From Algoriphagus aquimarinus (lineage in GTDB: Bacteria > Bacteroidota > Bacteroidia > Cytophagales > Cyclobacteriaceae), in the NCBI RefSeq assembly GCF_007997215.1, contig NZ_VORW01000004.1, positions 62,001 to 126,000 of the forward strand: a stretch of 64,000 nucleotides of DNA. The letters are read 5' to 3'. A program made the translations under genes and the position numbers. A model generated the notes under the pieces. That model was not told where the DNA came from and did not search any database. It saw only the letters and a list, made by a program, of their open reading frames with translations. Shown here in pieces: positions 44,164 to 53,411 of the stretch (positions are counted from its first letter, which is position 1; the number at the start of each line of letters is the position of its first letter).

Positions 44164-45702
44164 ATGAATAAAAAGAAGATTGTTATTATAGGTGCGGGTC
44201 CTGCTGGTTTGACTGCTGCTTACGAATTGTCACAAACTGGAAAATACCATATTACTGTATTGGAAGCTGATGATCAAGTCGGTGGAATTAGTAAAACAGT
44301 GAATCATCAAGGAAACTTGATCGATATAGGAGGGCATCGATTCTTTTCAAAATCAGAGAAAGTGTTGAATTGGTGGGTGAAATTTCTCCCGATATTGGAT
44401 ACTACCCACCATCTTAAGATTGGCTATCATTCTGAAACCCAAAACTTAGATAATATTCTCCAGAAAAATCCCGAAGATGCAATGCTAGTTCGGAAGAGGA
44501 AATCCAGGATTTATTTCAATAAAAGGCTTTTTGATTATCCATTGAAAATAAATATTCAATTGCTGCTCAATTTGGGGATTTTCAAATCACTTAGGATAGT
44601 AAAAGGCATCGTTCATGCAAGAATGTTTCCTATAAAAGAGGAGCATAATTTGGAGGATTTCTTCATCAATAATTTTGGCAAAGAACTATATCTAACATTT
44701 TTTAAAGATTATACTGAAAAGGTATGGGGAAAGGCTTGTACAGATTTGAGTTCTGAGTGGGGGAGGCAGCGCATCAAAAGTTTGAAGGTGAGGGATTTGG
44801 TCAAGCATAGCGTTAAGAAAATCTTTATCCCGAGAAGTGCCAGAAAAGAAAATACTCGATCATTGATTGAGAAGTTCTTGTATCCAGCAAAAGGTCCTGG
44901 TATGTTGTGGGAGAAGGTAGCAGATTCTTGTCAGGATGCGGGTGTTGAAATTCTCTTTCAGTCTAGATTGTCTAAACTTCATATAGAGGATGGATCAGTA
45001 AATAAGGTGAGCTATTATTCCACCTTAGCGCCTGGGAATGAAACTGAACTGGAATGTGATGCGGTTTTTAGTACCATGCCGATTAAAAACTTGTTTGAGT
45101 CCATTCAGGAAGATGTACCAGTAGAAATTGCAGAAATAGCAGCGCAATTAGAATATAGAGATTTTATGATTGTGGGGTTGGAGCTTAAGAAACTCAAGCT
45201 TGAGCAGGAAAAGGGCAAGTTGATTAAAGATAATTGGTTGTATATCCAGGAAGGGAATGTCAAGGTGGGAAGACTTCAGATTTTCAATAATTGGAGTCCT
45301 TATATGACATCGGCTGATACGGTATGGATAGGAGCAGAATATTTCTGCCAACAAAATGATGAACTTTGGGACTCTTCAGATCAAGATGTAATCAAATTTG
45401 CTTTGAAAGAACTCTCTATAATTGGGATCTTGGAAGAAGGAGAATATCTGTCGGGAAAAGTAGTTCGCTGCCCAAAAGCCTATCCTACCTATTCAGGTAG
45501 CTACCATCGCCTTAATCAAGTCATCGATTATTTAGACACCAAGGAGAATTTATTTCTTATGGGAAGAAACGGTCTGCATAAATATAATAACCAAGACCAC
45601 TCGATGTTGACAGCCTTCAAAGCAGTGGAGCTTTTTGAGAAAGGCGAGCCTTCTAAAAAGGAGATCTGGGCAATAAACTCTGATGATGAATATTTGGGGT
45701 AA
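44164..45702 (+). CDS. FAD-dependent oxidoreductase, UDP-galactopyranose-mutase-like
   Basis: A 512-residue flavoprotein. The dinucleotide-binding fold at the N-terminus reads [16 protein letters not shown], followed by [13 protein letters not shown] and [11 protein letters not shown]. The C-terminal FAD contact reads [17 protein letters not shown]. The pattern resembles the UGM/protoporphyrinogen-oxidase superfamily enzymes often found in polysaccharide clusters of Bacteroidota. The true substrate is unknown. It follows the GT2 gene at 57 nt. An inverted repeat (TTTTAGATAG / CTATCTAAAA, 45767-45790) lies downstream but lacks a U-run. Confidence 0.8.
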   Translation: MNKKKIVIIGAGPAGLTAAYELSQTGKYHITVLEADDQVGGISKTVNHQGNLIDIGGHRFFSKSEKVLNWWVKFLPILDTTHHLKIGYHSETQNLDNILQKNPEDAMLVRKRKSRIYFNKRLFDYPLKINIQLLLNLGIFKSLRIVKGIVHARMFPIKEEHNLEDFFINNFGKELYLTFFKDYTEKVWGKACTDLSSEWGRQRIKSLKVRDLVKHSVKKIFIPRSARKENTRSLIEKFLYPAKGPGMLWEKVADSCQDAGVEILFQSRLSKLHIEDGSVNKVSYYSTLAPGNETELECDAVFSTMPIKNLFESIQEDVPVEIAEIAAQLEYRDFMIVGLELKKLKLEQEKGKLIKDNWLYIQEGNVKVGRLQIFNNWSPYMTSADTVWIGAEYFCQQNDELWDSSDQDVIKFALKELSIIGILEEGEYLSGKVVRCPKAYPTYSGSYHRLNQVIDYLDTKENLFLMGRNGLHKYNNQDHSMLTAFKAVELFEKGEPSKKEIWAINSDDEYLG

Positions 45703-46012
45703 TGCTCTTGAGTGTCGCTATCTTTTCAATAATCTTCTCTTTACAAATATTTATTCAATACCCTTATTTTAGATAGCTGACTATCTAAAATCCATTCTAA
45801 AACGATAGAGAATATTGAATAATTTTAATAGGCTGGGGGAGATTCTCTTCCTCGGTTTTTTTAATGTGATTAATTTGAGACTTTCATTATCAGACTTCGA
45901 AGTGGGATTCTTTGATAAAGGTTTCCAAGGCTTTTTGGAGCAGAGTAGTCAAAGAAGCTGCGGTAGTACTCATCTGCAAACAGCAAGGCACAAATGCCTG
46001 TGTCCGGCTGGG
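45703..46012. other. Gap downstream of the glycan cluster; inverted repeat and possible gene remnants
   Basis: The only clear structure is a perfect 10-bp inverted repeat with a 4-nt loop at 45767-45790. On the minus strand a 27-codon frame (45890-45973) and an adjacent longer open stretch read like protein-coding sequence (MSTTAASLTTLLQKALE) but are too short to identify. They could be the end of a deleted gene next to the tRNA. Confidence 0.35.
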
Positions 46013-46119
46013 CATAAAAAAACCTGCTAGAAATAAATCTAACAGGTTTTGGACGCTCCTTCTCTTGGGCTCGTCCCGATAGCCATCGCGGACAAGGACC
46101 TTTTGATTAACTCATCTGT
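46013..46119 (-). repeat. Duplicated terminator and degenerate tRNA-Asn remnant
   Basis: Positions 46013-46073 are identical to 46181-46241 (61 bp, offset 168). The copy contains the tRNA-Asn terminator hairpin and the last 18 nt of the tRNA. After 46073 an inserted TCCCGATAGCCATCGCGGA interrupts it. A decayed anticodon arm then follows (CAAGGACCTTTTGATTAAC, compare CAAGGACCCTCTGATTAAC in the real gene). No functional cloverleaf can be formed. Confidence 0.8.
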
Positions 46120-46182
46120 GGACTTAAACGGTATACTCTTAATTCGCAGCAGTACTCTTTTCAACTCCAAAAAAACTGCACA

Positions 46183-46219
46183 TAAAAAAACCTGCTAGAA
46201 ATAAATCTAACAGGTTTTG
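46183..46219 (-). terminator. Terminator of tRNA-Asn
   Basis: On the minus strand AAAACCTGTTAGA pairs with TCTAGCAGGTTTT (one mismatch) and is followed by U residues (A-run at 46184-46190 on the plus strand). It starts 5 nt after the tRNA. An exact copy lies at 46015-46051. Confidence 0.8.
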
Positions 46220-46223
46220 GACG

Positions 46224-46297
46224 CTCCTTCTCTTGGGCTCGAACCAAGGACCCTCTGATTAACAGTCAGATGCTCTAACCAGCTGAGCTAAGAAGGA
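46224..46297 (-). tRNA. tRNA-Asn (anticodon GTT)
   Basis: The minus strand gives a full cloverleaf. The acceptor stem is TCCTTCT / AGAAGGA, the D-arm GCTCAGCTGGTTAGAGC, the anticodon loop CTGTTAA with anticodon GTT, and the T-arm loop TTCGAGC. The discriminator is G, and CCA is not encoded. It lies alone, not in an rRNA operon. Confidence 0.95.
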
Positions 46298-46556
46298 ATT
46301 TTGTGTTTCATTCGGAGCTTGTTCCGAATTGGTGATGCAAATGTAGGAGGCTATTCCATTTATTCCAAACTAGTGTCCTAAAAAACTCCATGTTTTTGGC
46401 CTATCAGTACTTTTGGTCTTCTAAATCAGAGACTTAATTTTTCAATTTTTCACTGAAAAACTATTGGCTCAACATATTGCAGGGGTATTACTCAAAACTC
46501 CGTAAGATTTGTAACTTGAGAAAGGCTTTTACAATTGTTTTACTAACTCATTATTC

Positions 46557-47846
46557 ATGTCCAATCCAATAAATAGACGCGACTTTGTCCGTTACTCCGC
46601 TCTTACGGCATTAGGTTTGCAATTTTTACCTTTTCAAGGCCTGAGAGCAGCTACTTCAGATCGTGTTCGCGTTGCCCATATTGGTTTAGGAGGAATGGGG
46701 TTGAATCATCTGAACTGGTTTGCCAACCTGCCTGATGTGGAAATAGTAGCGCTCTGCGACGTGGATGAAAATCGTGCTAATGAAGCTTTGCTACAGCTTA
46801 AAAAAGTCCATACTAATACCAAAGCTCAGGTGTATACGGATTTCCGACATGTGTTAGATAGGCAAGATATTGACGCAGTTACTATTGCTACGCCTGATCA
46901 TTGGCATGCGCAGATTACTATATTAGCTTTCCAGGCAGGTAAGGACGTATACAGCGAAAAACCCCTCTCATATTCTCAGCATGAAGGCAAGCTGATGCTA
47001 GCTTCGCAAAATCAAACAAAACAGATCTTTCAACTCGGCAATCAGATTCATGCAGGGGATAATTACCATCGTGTAGCTGAAATTATCAAATCTGGTGTCT
47101 TGGGTAAAATCAAGACAGTTCGGCTTTGGAAAAGTGGAGAACCACCAATTATTCCAGCCCTAAATTATCAGAAGCCCCCGTCCAATTTGAATTGGGACAT
47201 GTGGCTAGGTCCTGCGCCTTTTTCAGAATATGCTCCTGAAAAATGCCACTTCAACTACCGTTATTTCATGGAGTATTCCGGTGGGGTTTTTCAGGATTTC
47301 TGGTGTCATATAGCAGATATAGTTTGGTGGTCTATGGAGCCGTCGGGACTTAAAAAGATAAAAGCAAACGGTGAGAGTTCGGATGGTGTTGGTGATACTC
47401 CTAAATGGATCGATGTGGATTTTAAATTCAAAAAACTTGACCTTCATTGGACATCCATACCACCCGATGTGCCCGGTGCAGCCGGTAAGGGAATTGGAGC
47501 CTATTTTGAGGGGAGTAAGGGTACTTTGGTTTGTGACTATTCCAGTCGAGAAATCAGGATTGACGGCAAGGTTATGAATGATATTCCAGAAATACCTAAA
47601 ACGATTATCCGATCTCCTGGACATCAGCAAAACTTCATCGATGCCGTGAAATCCCGCAAGCAACCTGAATCCTATTTGGAGTATGCACGAAGCATGACCA
47701 TGCCTATGCATTTGGCACTTATCTCTTTCCGACTAAAAGAGGAATTGAAATGGGATGCTAAAAAAGAGCTTTTCAAAAATAATGACGCTGCCAATCAATT
47801 ATTGTTCAGACCATATCGAGAAAAGTGGAATCTGATAGGCGCTTGA
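46557..47846 (+). CDS. Gfo/Idh/MocA family oxidoreductase, Tat-exported
   Basis: A 429-residue protein. The twin-arginine signal is NRRDFVRYSALTALGL, so a folded cofactor-bound enzyme is exported to the periplasm. The Rossmann fold starts VRVAHIGLGGMGLNH, and the catalytic Lys lies in EKPLSYS. The C-terminal half begins with the WDMWLGPAP block typical of the secreted Bacteroidota/Planctomycetes group. The substrate is likely a sugar or sugar derivative, bound with NAD(P). It has no close neighbour on either side; no regulator site is visible. Confidence 0.9.
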   Translation: MSNPINRRDFVRYSALTALGLQFLPFQGLRAATSDRVRVAHIGLGGMGLNHLNWFANLPDVEIVALCDVDENRANEALLQLKKVHTNTKAQVYTDFRHVLDRQDIDAVTIATPDHWHAQITILAFQAGKDVYSEKPLSYSQHEGKLMLASQNQTKQIFQLGNQIHAGDNYHRVAEIIKSGVLGKIKTVRLWKSGEPPIIPALNYQKPPSNLNWDMWLGPAPFSEYAPEKCHFNYRYFMEYSGGVFQDFWCHIADIVWWSMEPSGLKKIKANGESSDGVGDTPKWIDVDFKFKKLDLHWTSIPPDVPGAAGKGIGAYFEGSKGTLVCDYSSREIRIDGKVMNDIPEIPKTIIRSPGHQQNFIDAVKSRKQPESYLEYARSMTMPMHLALISFRLKEELKWDAKKELFKNNDAANQLLFRPYREKWNLIGA

Positions 47847-48042
47847 CACATCAAATAAATTGAATGGTTCTACCCTTAAGTTAGTGGAGAATAGTTCTAT
47901 CTATAGTCCAATATAGAAAAGGGAGCTTTATCAGGATAAAGCTTTGAGCTATTTCTCAGTATTTTATATGATGTAATCGGCATTGAGCATTCTTTATTTT
48001 GTAAAATCTCCATTAAATTCGCGGTAGAACCAATTGAATAAA

Positions 48043-48210
48043 TAATATTATGTATATCCGCATGAATGCACATAAATAGAATTATGTCTGGTTCTAGCCT
48101 GAAAAAATCCCCCTTACCCTCTTTAAAAAAAGGGGGAATTGCGAAATTTGAACCTCTAGCATTATTTCAAAGCACATACGTGCAGTTAAGCGGATACTCA
48201 TAAATAATAC
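48043..48210. repeat. Imperfect inverted-repeat element, MITE-like
   Basis: This fills much of the 383-nt gap between the Gfo/Idh and iorA genes. The left end (ATTATGTATATCCGCATGAA near 48047-48066) is the imperfect reverse complement of the right end (about 48185-48208; GTGCAGTTAAGCGGATACTC core). Near the centre is a second hairpin formed by ATCCCCCTTA and AAAAAGGGGGAAT (about 48106-48140). No coding capacity. Whether it is mobile or a folded regulatory RNA cannot be told. Confidence 0.45.
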
Positions 48211-48230
48211 AGAAAATAAACCTAATACCA

Positions 48231-48689
48231 ATGGCTAAATATACACTAACCGTCAATGGCGGAAGCAAGGAAGTAGAAGCAATGGATGACATGCCACTTT
48301 TGTGGGTTATTCGTGATTTGCTTGGGATGAAAGGAACCAAATTTGGCTGTGGTCAGGCTCTTTGCGGCGCTTGTACAGTGCACTTGGATGGCGTGGCTGT
48401 TCGTTCTTGTTCGATTCCTATAGCTGACGTAGGGGATGGGAAAATAACCACTATCGAAGGGTTATCGGAAAACGGTGATCATCCTGTCCAGAAAGCTTGG
48501 GTACAACATATCGTACCGCAGTGCGGCTACTGCCAATCTGGACAGATCATGAATGCAGCTTCACTACTTAACTCTAATTCAAGTCCTACTGGTGAAGAAA
48601 TAGAGCAGGGAATGGCGGGGAACTTGTGTCGCTGTGGTACCTACAATCGTATCAAAGAGGCAATCTTGACCGCTTCCAAGTCTGTTTAA
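48231..48689 (+). CDS. iorA: Isoquinoline 1-oxidoreductase-like alpha subunit, (2Fe-2S) protein
   Basis: A 152-residue electron-transfer subunit of a molybdenum hydroxylase. The N-terminal plant-type 2Fe-2S cluster is bound by CGQALCGAC and a later Cys in VRSC. The C-terminal helical 2Fe-2S domain has CGYCQSGQ and CRCGTY. No FAD subunit is encoded, which is the pattern of IorAB-type enzymes. It is followed by the large subunit after 24 nt. The gene symbol reflects family similarity, not a proven isoquinoline substrate. Confidence 0.9.
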   Translation: MAKYTLTVNGGSKEVEAMDDMPLLWVIRDLLGMKGTKFGCGQALCGACTVHLDGVAVRSCSIPIADVGDGKITTIEGLSENGDHPVQKAWVQHIVPQCGYCQSGQIMNAASLLNSNSSPTGEEIEQGMAGNLCRCGTYNRIKEAILTASKSV

Positions 48690-48713
48690 TTTTCCCAACT
48701 TAACTCCATACCC

Positions 48714-50999
48714 ATGCTTCCAAATATTCCATTTCTCAAAAAAGGTAAAAGAGAAGATCAGAGTAAAATATTCGTGGCTTCACGAAGAGATTTTTTGAAA
48801 TTAGGTTCTCTGGCTTCTGGAGGACTCATTCTAGGCGTGAGTTTCCAGTGTTCTGGTCCAAAGGGAGAAACTATGACTTTTGCTCCAAATGTGTATATCA
48901 GTATCAATTCAGAAAATGAAGTGACTTTGGTTGCTCATCGATCTGAGATGGGTACGGGTATTCGAACTTCCCTGCCGCAGATAGTAGCTGATGAACTTGG
49001 CGCTGAGTGGTCCAAGGTGAAGATTATTCAGGCCGAAGGAGATGAAGAGAAATACGGCAATCAGAATACAGATGGCTCCTTTTCTGTACGAATGTTTTAT
49101 GAGCCTATGCGTAAAGCTGGGGCTACGGCAAGGTATATGCTGATTGCTGCAGCTTCTTCCGAGTGGGGTGTAGAAGCTTCCGAATGCGATACCCAAGACG
49201 GTATGGTGCTTCATGCTGGAAAAGGCAAGAAAATTAGCTTTGGCGACTTAGTAGGAAGATTGAAAGATGCTCCTGTTCCTGATCCAGAAGACGTGAAATT
49301 GAGAGATTTTACTAACTATAAGTTAATTGGTACTGATGTGCCGATCTATGATCTCAAAGACATCACCAGCGGCAAAGCAGTGTTTGGAGCAGATGTGGAT
49401 TTGCCCAATATGAAAATTGCAGTGATCAAGCGTAGCCCGGTTATTGGAGCCAAAGTGATTTCTTATAATGATGAAAAAGCTTTGGCAGTCCCCGGAGTAG
49501 TTCAGGTGGTGAAAATTGAAGGTTCAGGTTTTCCTCCTGGGTTGGATAAAGCGTTGGAGGGGGTGGCGGTCATTGCTGATTCTACTTGGTCTGCAATCAA
49601 AGGGAGAGAAGCGTTGGAGGTGGAGTGGGATTTAGGTGATAACCAGAATTTTAATTCTGACAAGCAACAGGCAGAAATGCTGGAGAGTACTAAAGGGAAT
49701 GGTAAAGTAAGAAGAGAGCGTGGAGACTTTGATAAAGCAAGTAGATCGGCAGCTAAATCTTTAGAACGAACATTTGAAGCACCATTTTATGCTCATGCCA
49801 CCATAGAGCCACCAGCTGCCATCGCTCATGTAAAAGAAGATGGCTCCTGTGAAGTTTGGGCTCCAAGCCAACATCCTCAATGGGCTAGAGATGCAGTAGC
49901 TACTGCTATTGGGATTGATTCTGCCAAGGTCAGGATAAATGTAACCTTACTAGGAGGTGGATTTGGGAGAAAATCCAAACCTGATTTTGTGGTGGAGGCA
50001 GCCCTGCTTTCTAAAGCTGCAAAAGCTCCTGTTCGAGTTCAATGGACACGTGAAGATGATCTGCATTTTGACTTTTTCCATTCACACAGCGCACAGCGTA
50101 TTAAAGCGAGTTTGGATGCCTCTGGAAATCTAATAGGCTGGAATCATCATACAGTCTTTCCTGCGATCGGTTCTACAAGTAGTAAAGAAGAATTACATCC
50201 TTCTGATGGTGAATTGGGGTTAGGCTGTGTTGATTTCCCTTTTGATGTGCCAAACATCCGGATAGAATCCCATGAATCCACTGGAAATACACGGGTTGGA
50301 TGGCTTCGTTCGGTTAGCAATATTCATCATGCTTTTGCCATACATTCTATGATGGATGAAATAGCGGAGGCAAGAGGCAAGGATCCCATAGAAAATGCGA
50401 TAGAACTTTTGGGAACGGACAGAGATATTACCTTCCAGTCTGAAATGGTCAGTGGTGAGTTTGGGAACTATGGGGAAAAGATAGAAGACTATCCTTGGAA
50501 TACGGGGAGAATGAAAAATGTCATTCGAACTGTTGCTGAAAAGTCAAATTGGACGGCCAATAAAGCTTCAGGAAAAATAATGGGCTTTGCTGCTCACAAA
50601 AGCTTTCTGACCTACGTAGCCTGTGTGGTGATACTGGAAAAAGGGTCTGGTGGCAACACTATTATTTCAGATGTGCATTATGCAGTGGATTGTGGAGTAG
50701 CGGTGAATACAGATCGGATAAGGTCTCAGTTTGAGGGAGGATCTCAATTTGCAACTAGTCTAGCAACGACCTCGGCAATTACATTTGACAAGGGACAAGT
50801 GCAGCAAAATAACTTCGATACTTATAAGATTATTCGAATGCCTGCTTCGCCAAAAAATATTCATGTACATATCATAGAAAGCCAGATTAAGCCAACTGGA
50901 GTAGGAGAGCCCCCTGTGCCTCCATTTATTCCTGCTTTGGCAAATGCCATGTATCAAATGAATGGAGAAAGGATTTATAAATTGCCTTTTAAAGTTTAA
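48714..50999 (+). CDS. iorB: Molybdopterin-binding aldehyde/isoquinoline oxidoreductase large subunit, Tat-exported
   Basis: A 761-residue catalytic subunit. The Tat signal ASRRDFLKLGSLASGGLILG (about 22-41) indicates periplasmic export together with the small subunit. The family repeats of the xanthine-oxidase fold are visible. LLGGGFGRKSKPDF binds the cofactor, and GVGEPPVPPFIPALANA near the C-terminus contains the catalytic Glu region. IorB-type enzymes hydroxylate N-heterocycles or oxidise aldehydes with electrons passed to cytochromes. Substrate unknown. It ends at a good terminator. Confidence 0.9.
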   Translation: MLPNIPFLKKGKREDQSKIFVASRRDFLKLGSLASGGLILGVSFQCSGPKGETMTFAPNVYISINSENEVTLVAHRSEMGTGIRTSLPQIVADELGAEWSKVKIIQAEGDEEKYGNQNTDGSFSVRMFYEPMRKAGATARYMLIAAASSEWGVEASECDTQDGMVLHAGKGKKISFGDLVGRLKDAPVPDPEDVKLRDFTNYKLIGTDVPIYDLKDITSGKAVFGADVDLPNMKIAVIKRSPVIGAKVISYNDEKALAVPGVVQVVKIEGSGFPPGLDKALEGVAVIADSTWSAIKGREALEVEWDLGDNQNFNSDKQQAEMLESTKGNGKVRRERGDFDKASRSAAKSLERTFEAPFYAHATIEPPAAIAHVKEDGSCEVWAPSQHPQWARDAVATAIGIDSAKVRINVTLLGGGFGRKSKPDFVVEAALLSKAAKAPVRVQWTREDDLHFDFFHSHSAQRIKASLDASGNLIGWNHHTVFPAIGSTSSKEELHPSDGELGLGCVDFPFDVPNIRIESHESTGNTRVGWLRSVSNIHHAFAIHSMMDEIAEARGKDPIENAIELLGTDRDITFQSEMVSGEFGNYGEKIEDYPWNTGRMKNVIRTVAEKSNWTANKASGKIMGFAAHKSFLTYVACVVILEKGSGGNTIISDVHYAVDCGVAVNTDRIRSQFEGGSQFATSLATTSAITFDKGQVQQNNFDTYKIIRMPASPKNIHVHIIESQIKPTGVGEPPVPPFIPALANAMYQMNGERIYKLPFKV

Positions 51000-51009
51000 T
51001 TCAGATTTG

Positions 51010-51049
51010 AAGACTCAACTCTATTGCATCAGATGGAGTTGAGTCTTTT
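51010..51049 (+). terminator. Terminator after the iorAB unit
   Basis: AAGACTCAACTC (51010-51021) pairs with GAGTTGAGTCTT (51036-51047), a 12-bp stem, followed by TTTTC on the plus strand. It lies between convergent genes. Confidence 0.8.
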
Positions 51050-51470
51050 CACTTTTGATCTTTCACACTGAAACCCCTTGTCATTACTTTCACATACTTC
51101 GTTTTGCGAAAGCGTAGCGCTGACCAGTCTTCATTGATTGCAATCTGGCGAACACTTTCATAATCAAATTCCCCTAAGTATTTCCATCCGGAGTCACGGT
51201 TAATCTTTGCTTGGTATCTCTTAGAGGTTCCTTTGGGGTACGCCATCCATATTTGCTCATCATTCGGAGCCTTTGCCTGCATTTCAAAGAAATATTTCTT
51301 CACTTCTTCCTCAGTTTGGACAAATGCCAACATGAAATCTGGCTTTGCTGCAGGATTGATTAATACATCTTTTCCCATGATGAAATCATTTCTTTTAATT
51401 CAGGAGGTGCATTCCAGATTTGAATGTTCATCCCATCTTTCCAAGTCATTTTCTTTAGTAGTGGATCCAT
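51049..51470 (-). pseudogene. DUF3052-like protein gene, frameshifted
   Basis: Two frames together make one protein. The ATG at 51470 opens MDPLLKKMTWKDGMNIQIWN and ends after 36 codons (stop at about 51360). The rest, from about 51370 to 51049, is in another frame (KPDFMLAFVQTEEEVKKYF, then EQIWMAYPKGTSKRYQA, then DWSALRFRKTKYVK). The joined sequence follows the DUF3052 pattern: an NAP-type N-terminal part, WxAYPK in the middle and WSALRFR at the end. A one-base indel near 51362-51378 explains the break; a sequencing error is possible. Confidence 0.75.
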
Positions 51471-51580
51471 ATTCAGCTTTATAGAAGTAGGCTAATATAA
51501 AAATAACTAACTAAGAGCCGATTGGATAGTACGGCTGCTAAGCATTTTATTTACTTTTAGCCTGTATTCAAAGCGATCCC

Positions 51581-52444
51581 ATGAAAACACCTATAGTAGT
51601 CTTACTCTTATTTTTTTCAGTTTCCTGTGTCAGTGCTCAGGAAGAAATTGTTACTAGCTTCGGTGAGGGAGTTGCAGTTGCGACACTGAAAGATGATGGG
51701 CTTGATGAGATTTCTGGTTTAGCATGTAGCAGAATTCTCCAAGGTTTGATTTATGTCCATAACGATAGTGGAGGAGAAGCTGCTGTATATATACTAGACT
51801 CCTTAGGGAATAATGTAGGGAAAATAGAACTCCTCGGGGCTGAAAATAGAGATTGGGAGGATATAGCCATAGGTCCTGGGACAGATGGGAAGTCCTATAT
51901 TTATGTTGGAGAGATCGGAGATAATAATGCAGTTCATGATGAAATAGTTATTTATCGAATTCCTGAGCCGAGTACCCGTAACCCTACCAGCCAGATAACA
52001 CCAGAAAAGACCATACTCAAATACCCCGGAGGAGCAAGAGATGCGGAGTCATTGATGGTTGATCCAATCTCTGGTGATATTTTCATTATTTCTAAGCGTG
52101 ATAGTATAAATACGCTTTATCGCTTAGCAGCAGGTAAATTTGGAAGTAGTGAAGAGGAACTAGAAGAGCTTATCAAACTTCCCCTAACCAGTGCTACTGC
52201 TGCTGATATCTCTGCAGATGGCAGTCAAATTCTAGTGAAAAATTACCTTGCAATTTACTATTGGAAGAGGAATCCTGGTGAATCTATTGTGCAGGCAATG
52301 AGTAGACAGCCAATAGAATTGCCTTATTCTCCAGAGCCTCAAGGAGAGGCAATAGGCTTTTTGCCTAGCGGGAAAGCATACTATACACTCAGTGAAAAAC
52401 GATTCGATTTGGAACCTGTATTGTATAAATATACTACCAAATAG
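51581..52444 (+). CDS. Secreted propeller-like protein of unknown function (287 aa)
   Basis: The N-terminus (MKTPIVVLLLFFSVSCVSAQ) is a signal peptide, either cleaved after AQ or processed as a weak lipoprotein signal at Cys16. The mature part shows repeated beta blades, with EISGLACSRILQGLIYVHND, ENRDWEDIAIGPG and YIYVGEIGDNNA near 85-125. These DWEDIA and GEIGDN motifs occur in a bacterial family of extracytoplasmic proteins of unknown role. It lies 5 nt upstream of ctlX, so the two may share a transcript. Confidence 0.75.
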   Translation: MKTPIVVLLLFFSVSCVSAQEEIVTSFGEGVAVATLKDDGLDEISGLACSRILQGLIYVHNDSGGEAAVYILDSLGNNVGKIELLGAENRDWEDIAIGPGTDGKSYIYVGEIGDNNAVHDEIVIYRIPEPSTRNPTSQITPEKTILKYPGGARDAESLMVDPISGDIFIISKRDSINTLYRLAAGKFGSSEEELEELIKLPLTSATAADISADGSQILVKNYLAIYYWKRNPGESIVQAMSRQPIELPYSPEPQGEAIGFLPSGKAYYTLSEKRFDLEPVLYKYTTK

Positions 52445-52449
52445 TACTT

Positions 52450-53409
52450 ATGCAGATTTCTACCACTATCCTGATGGTTCGGCCAGCAAATTTCGGCTTT
52501 AATGCTGAAACTGCTGAAAACAACTTTTATCAAGTGCCAGATAGTAGATCCGCGAGTGAAATCAGCTCGCTAGCTCTAAAAGAGTTTGATGGCTTTGTAG
52601 CGATGTTGAGAGATCAGGGCGTCAATGTAATAGTAGAGGATGATACTTCTGTACCTATCAAACCTGATGCAGTATTTCCTAACAATTGGTTTAGCACACA
52701 TCCGGACGGAAAGTTGATTTTATATCCCATGTATTCTCCCAATAGAAGGTTGGAGCGAAGAAAGGATTTGATTGAGGACTTAATGAAGCGCAAGTTTAAA
52801 GTAGATGAAATTATAGATTTAAGCTTTTTCGAAGAAGATGCCCAATATTTGGAAGGCACTGGAAGCATGGTAATGGATCATCAGTCCAAGACTATTTTTG
52901 CTTGCTACTCAGAGCGTACGCATAAAATCCCCCTAGATTATGTAGGTAAGCTTCTTGGATACAAAGTAGTAGGCTTTCATGCAGTTCAGGAGGTAAATGG
53001 TGTGTATGCTCCGATCTACCATACGAATGTGATGATGCACATAGGTTCTGATTTGGCAGTGGTGTGTTTGGATAGTATCCCAAAAGCTTCTGAAAAGCAG
53101 GCTGTGCAAAAAAGTTTGACGCAAGCTGGTAAAAAAGTGGTGCCTATCACGCCAAAGCAAAAGCTTCACTTTGCAGGAAATATGCTAGAGGTAGGCAATG
53201 ACGGAGGAGAGAAATTTACGGTAATGTCTGAATCAGCGCTTGATTCGCTGAATATTGGACAGATTCAACTTATAGAAAAATACTCCACCATCATAAGCCC
53301 TTCTATTCCCACCATCGAAAAATTGGGAGGGGGAAGTTCACGTTGTATGATGGCAGAGATTTTTTTGCCTTTCGACGAAAGTTTCCTTTCTGTGAAATCT
53401 AAGAGTTAG
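52450..53409 (+). CDS. ctlX: Arginine-deiminase-related citrulline utilization hydrolase CtlX
   Basis: A 319-residue member of the guanidino-group-modifying (pentein) superfamily. The N-terminus reads TTILMVRPANFGFNAETAENN, the substrate-binding VFPNNWFSTH follows, and EGTGSMVMDH and YHTNVMMHIG carry the acidic and His active-site residues. The catalytic Cys is in GGGSSRCMMAEIF near the C-terminus. Family members are found near citrulline or arginine pathway genes in Bacteroidota; none are close here. Annotation as CtlX is by family resemblance. Cytosolic. Confidence 0.85.
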   Translation: MQISTTILMVRPANFGFNAETAENNFYQVPDSRSASEISSLALKEFDGFVAMLRDQGVNVIVEDDTSVPIKPDAVFPNNWFSTHPDGKLILYPMYSPNRRLERRKDLIEDLMKRKFKVDEIIDLSFFEEDAQYLEGTGSMVMDHQSKTIFACYSERTHKIPLDYVGKLLGYKVVGFHAVQEVNGVYAPIYHTNVMMHIGSDLAVVCLDSIPKASEKQAVQKSLTQAGKKVVPITPKQKLHFAGNMLEVGNDGGEKFTVMSESALDSLNIGQIQLIEKYSTIISPSIPTIEKLGGGSSRCMMAEIFLPFDESFLSVKSKS

Positions 53410-53411
53410 AG

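Noticed and set aside
37079..46012. Classical capsule or O-antigen locus as explanation of the glycan cluster
   Set aside because: No Wzx flippase, Wzy polymerase, Wza/Wzc export proteins or initiating sugar-phosphate transferase is present, so I did not call it a capsule locus.
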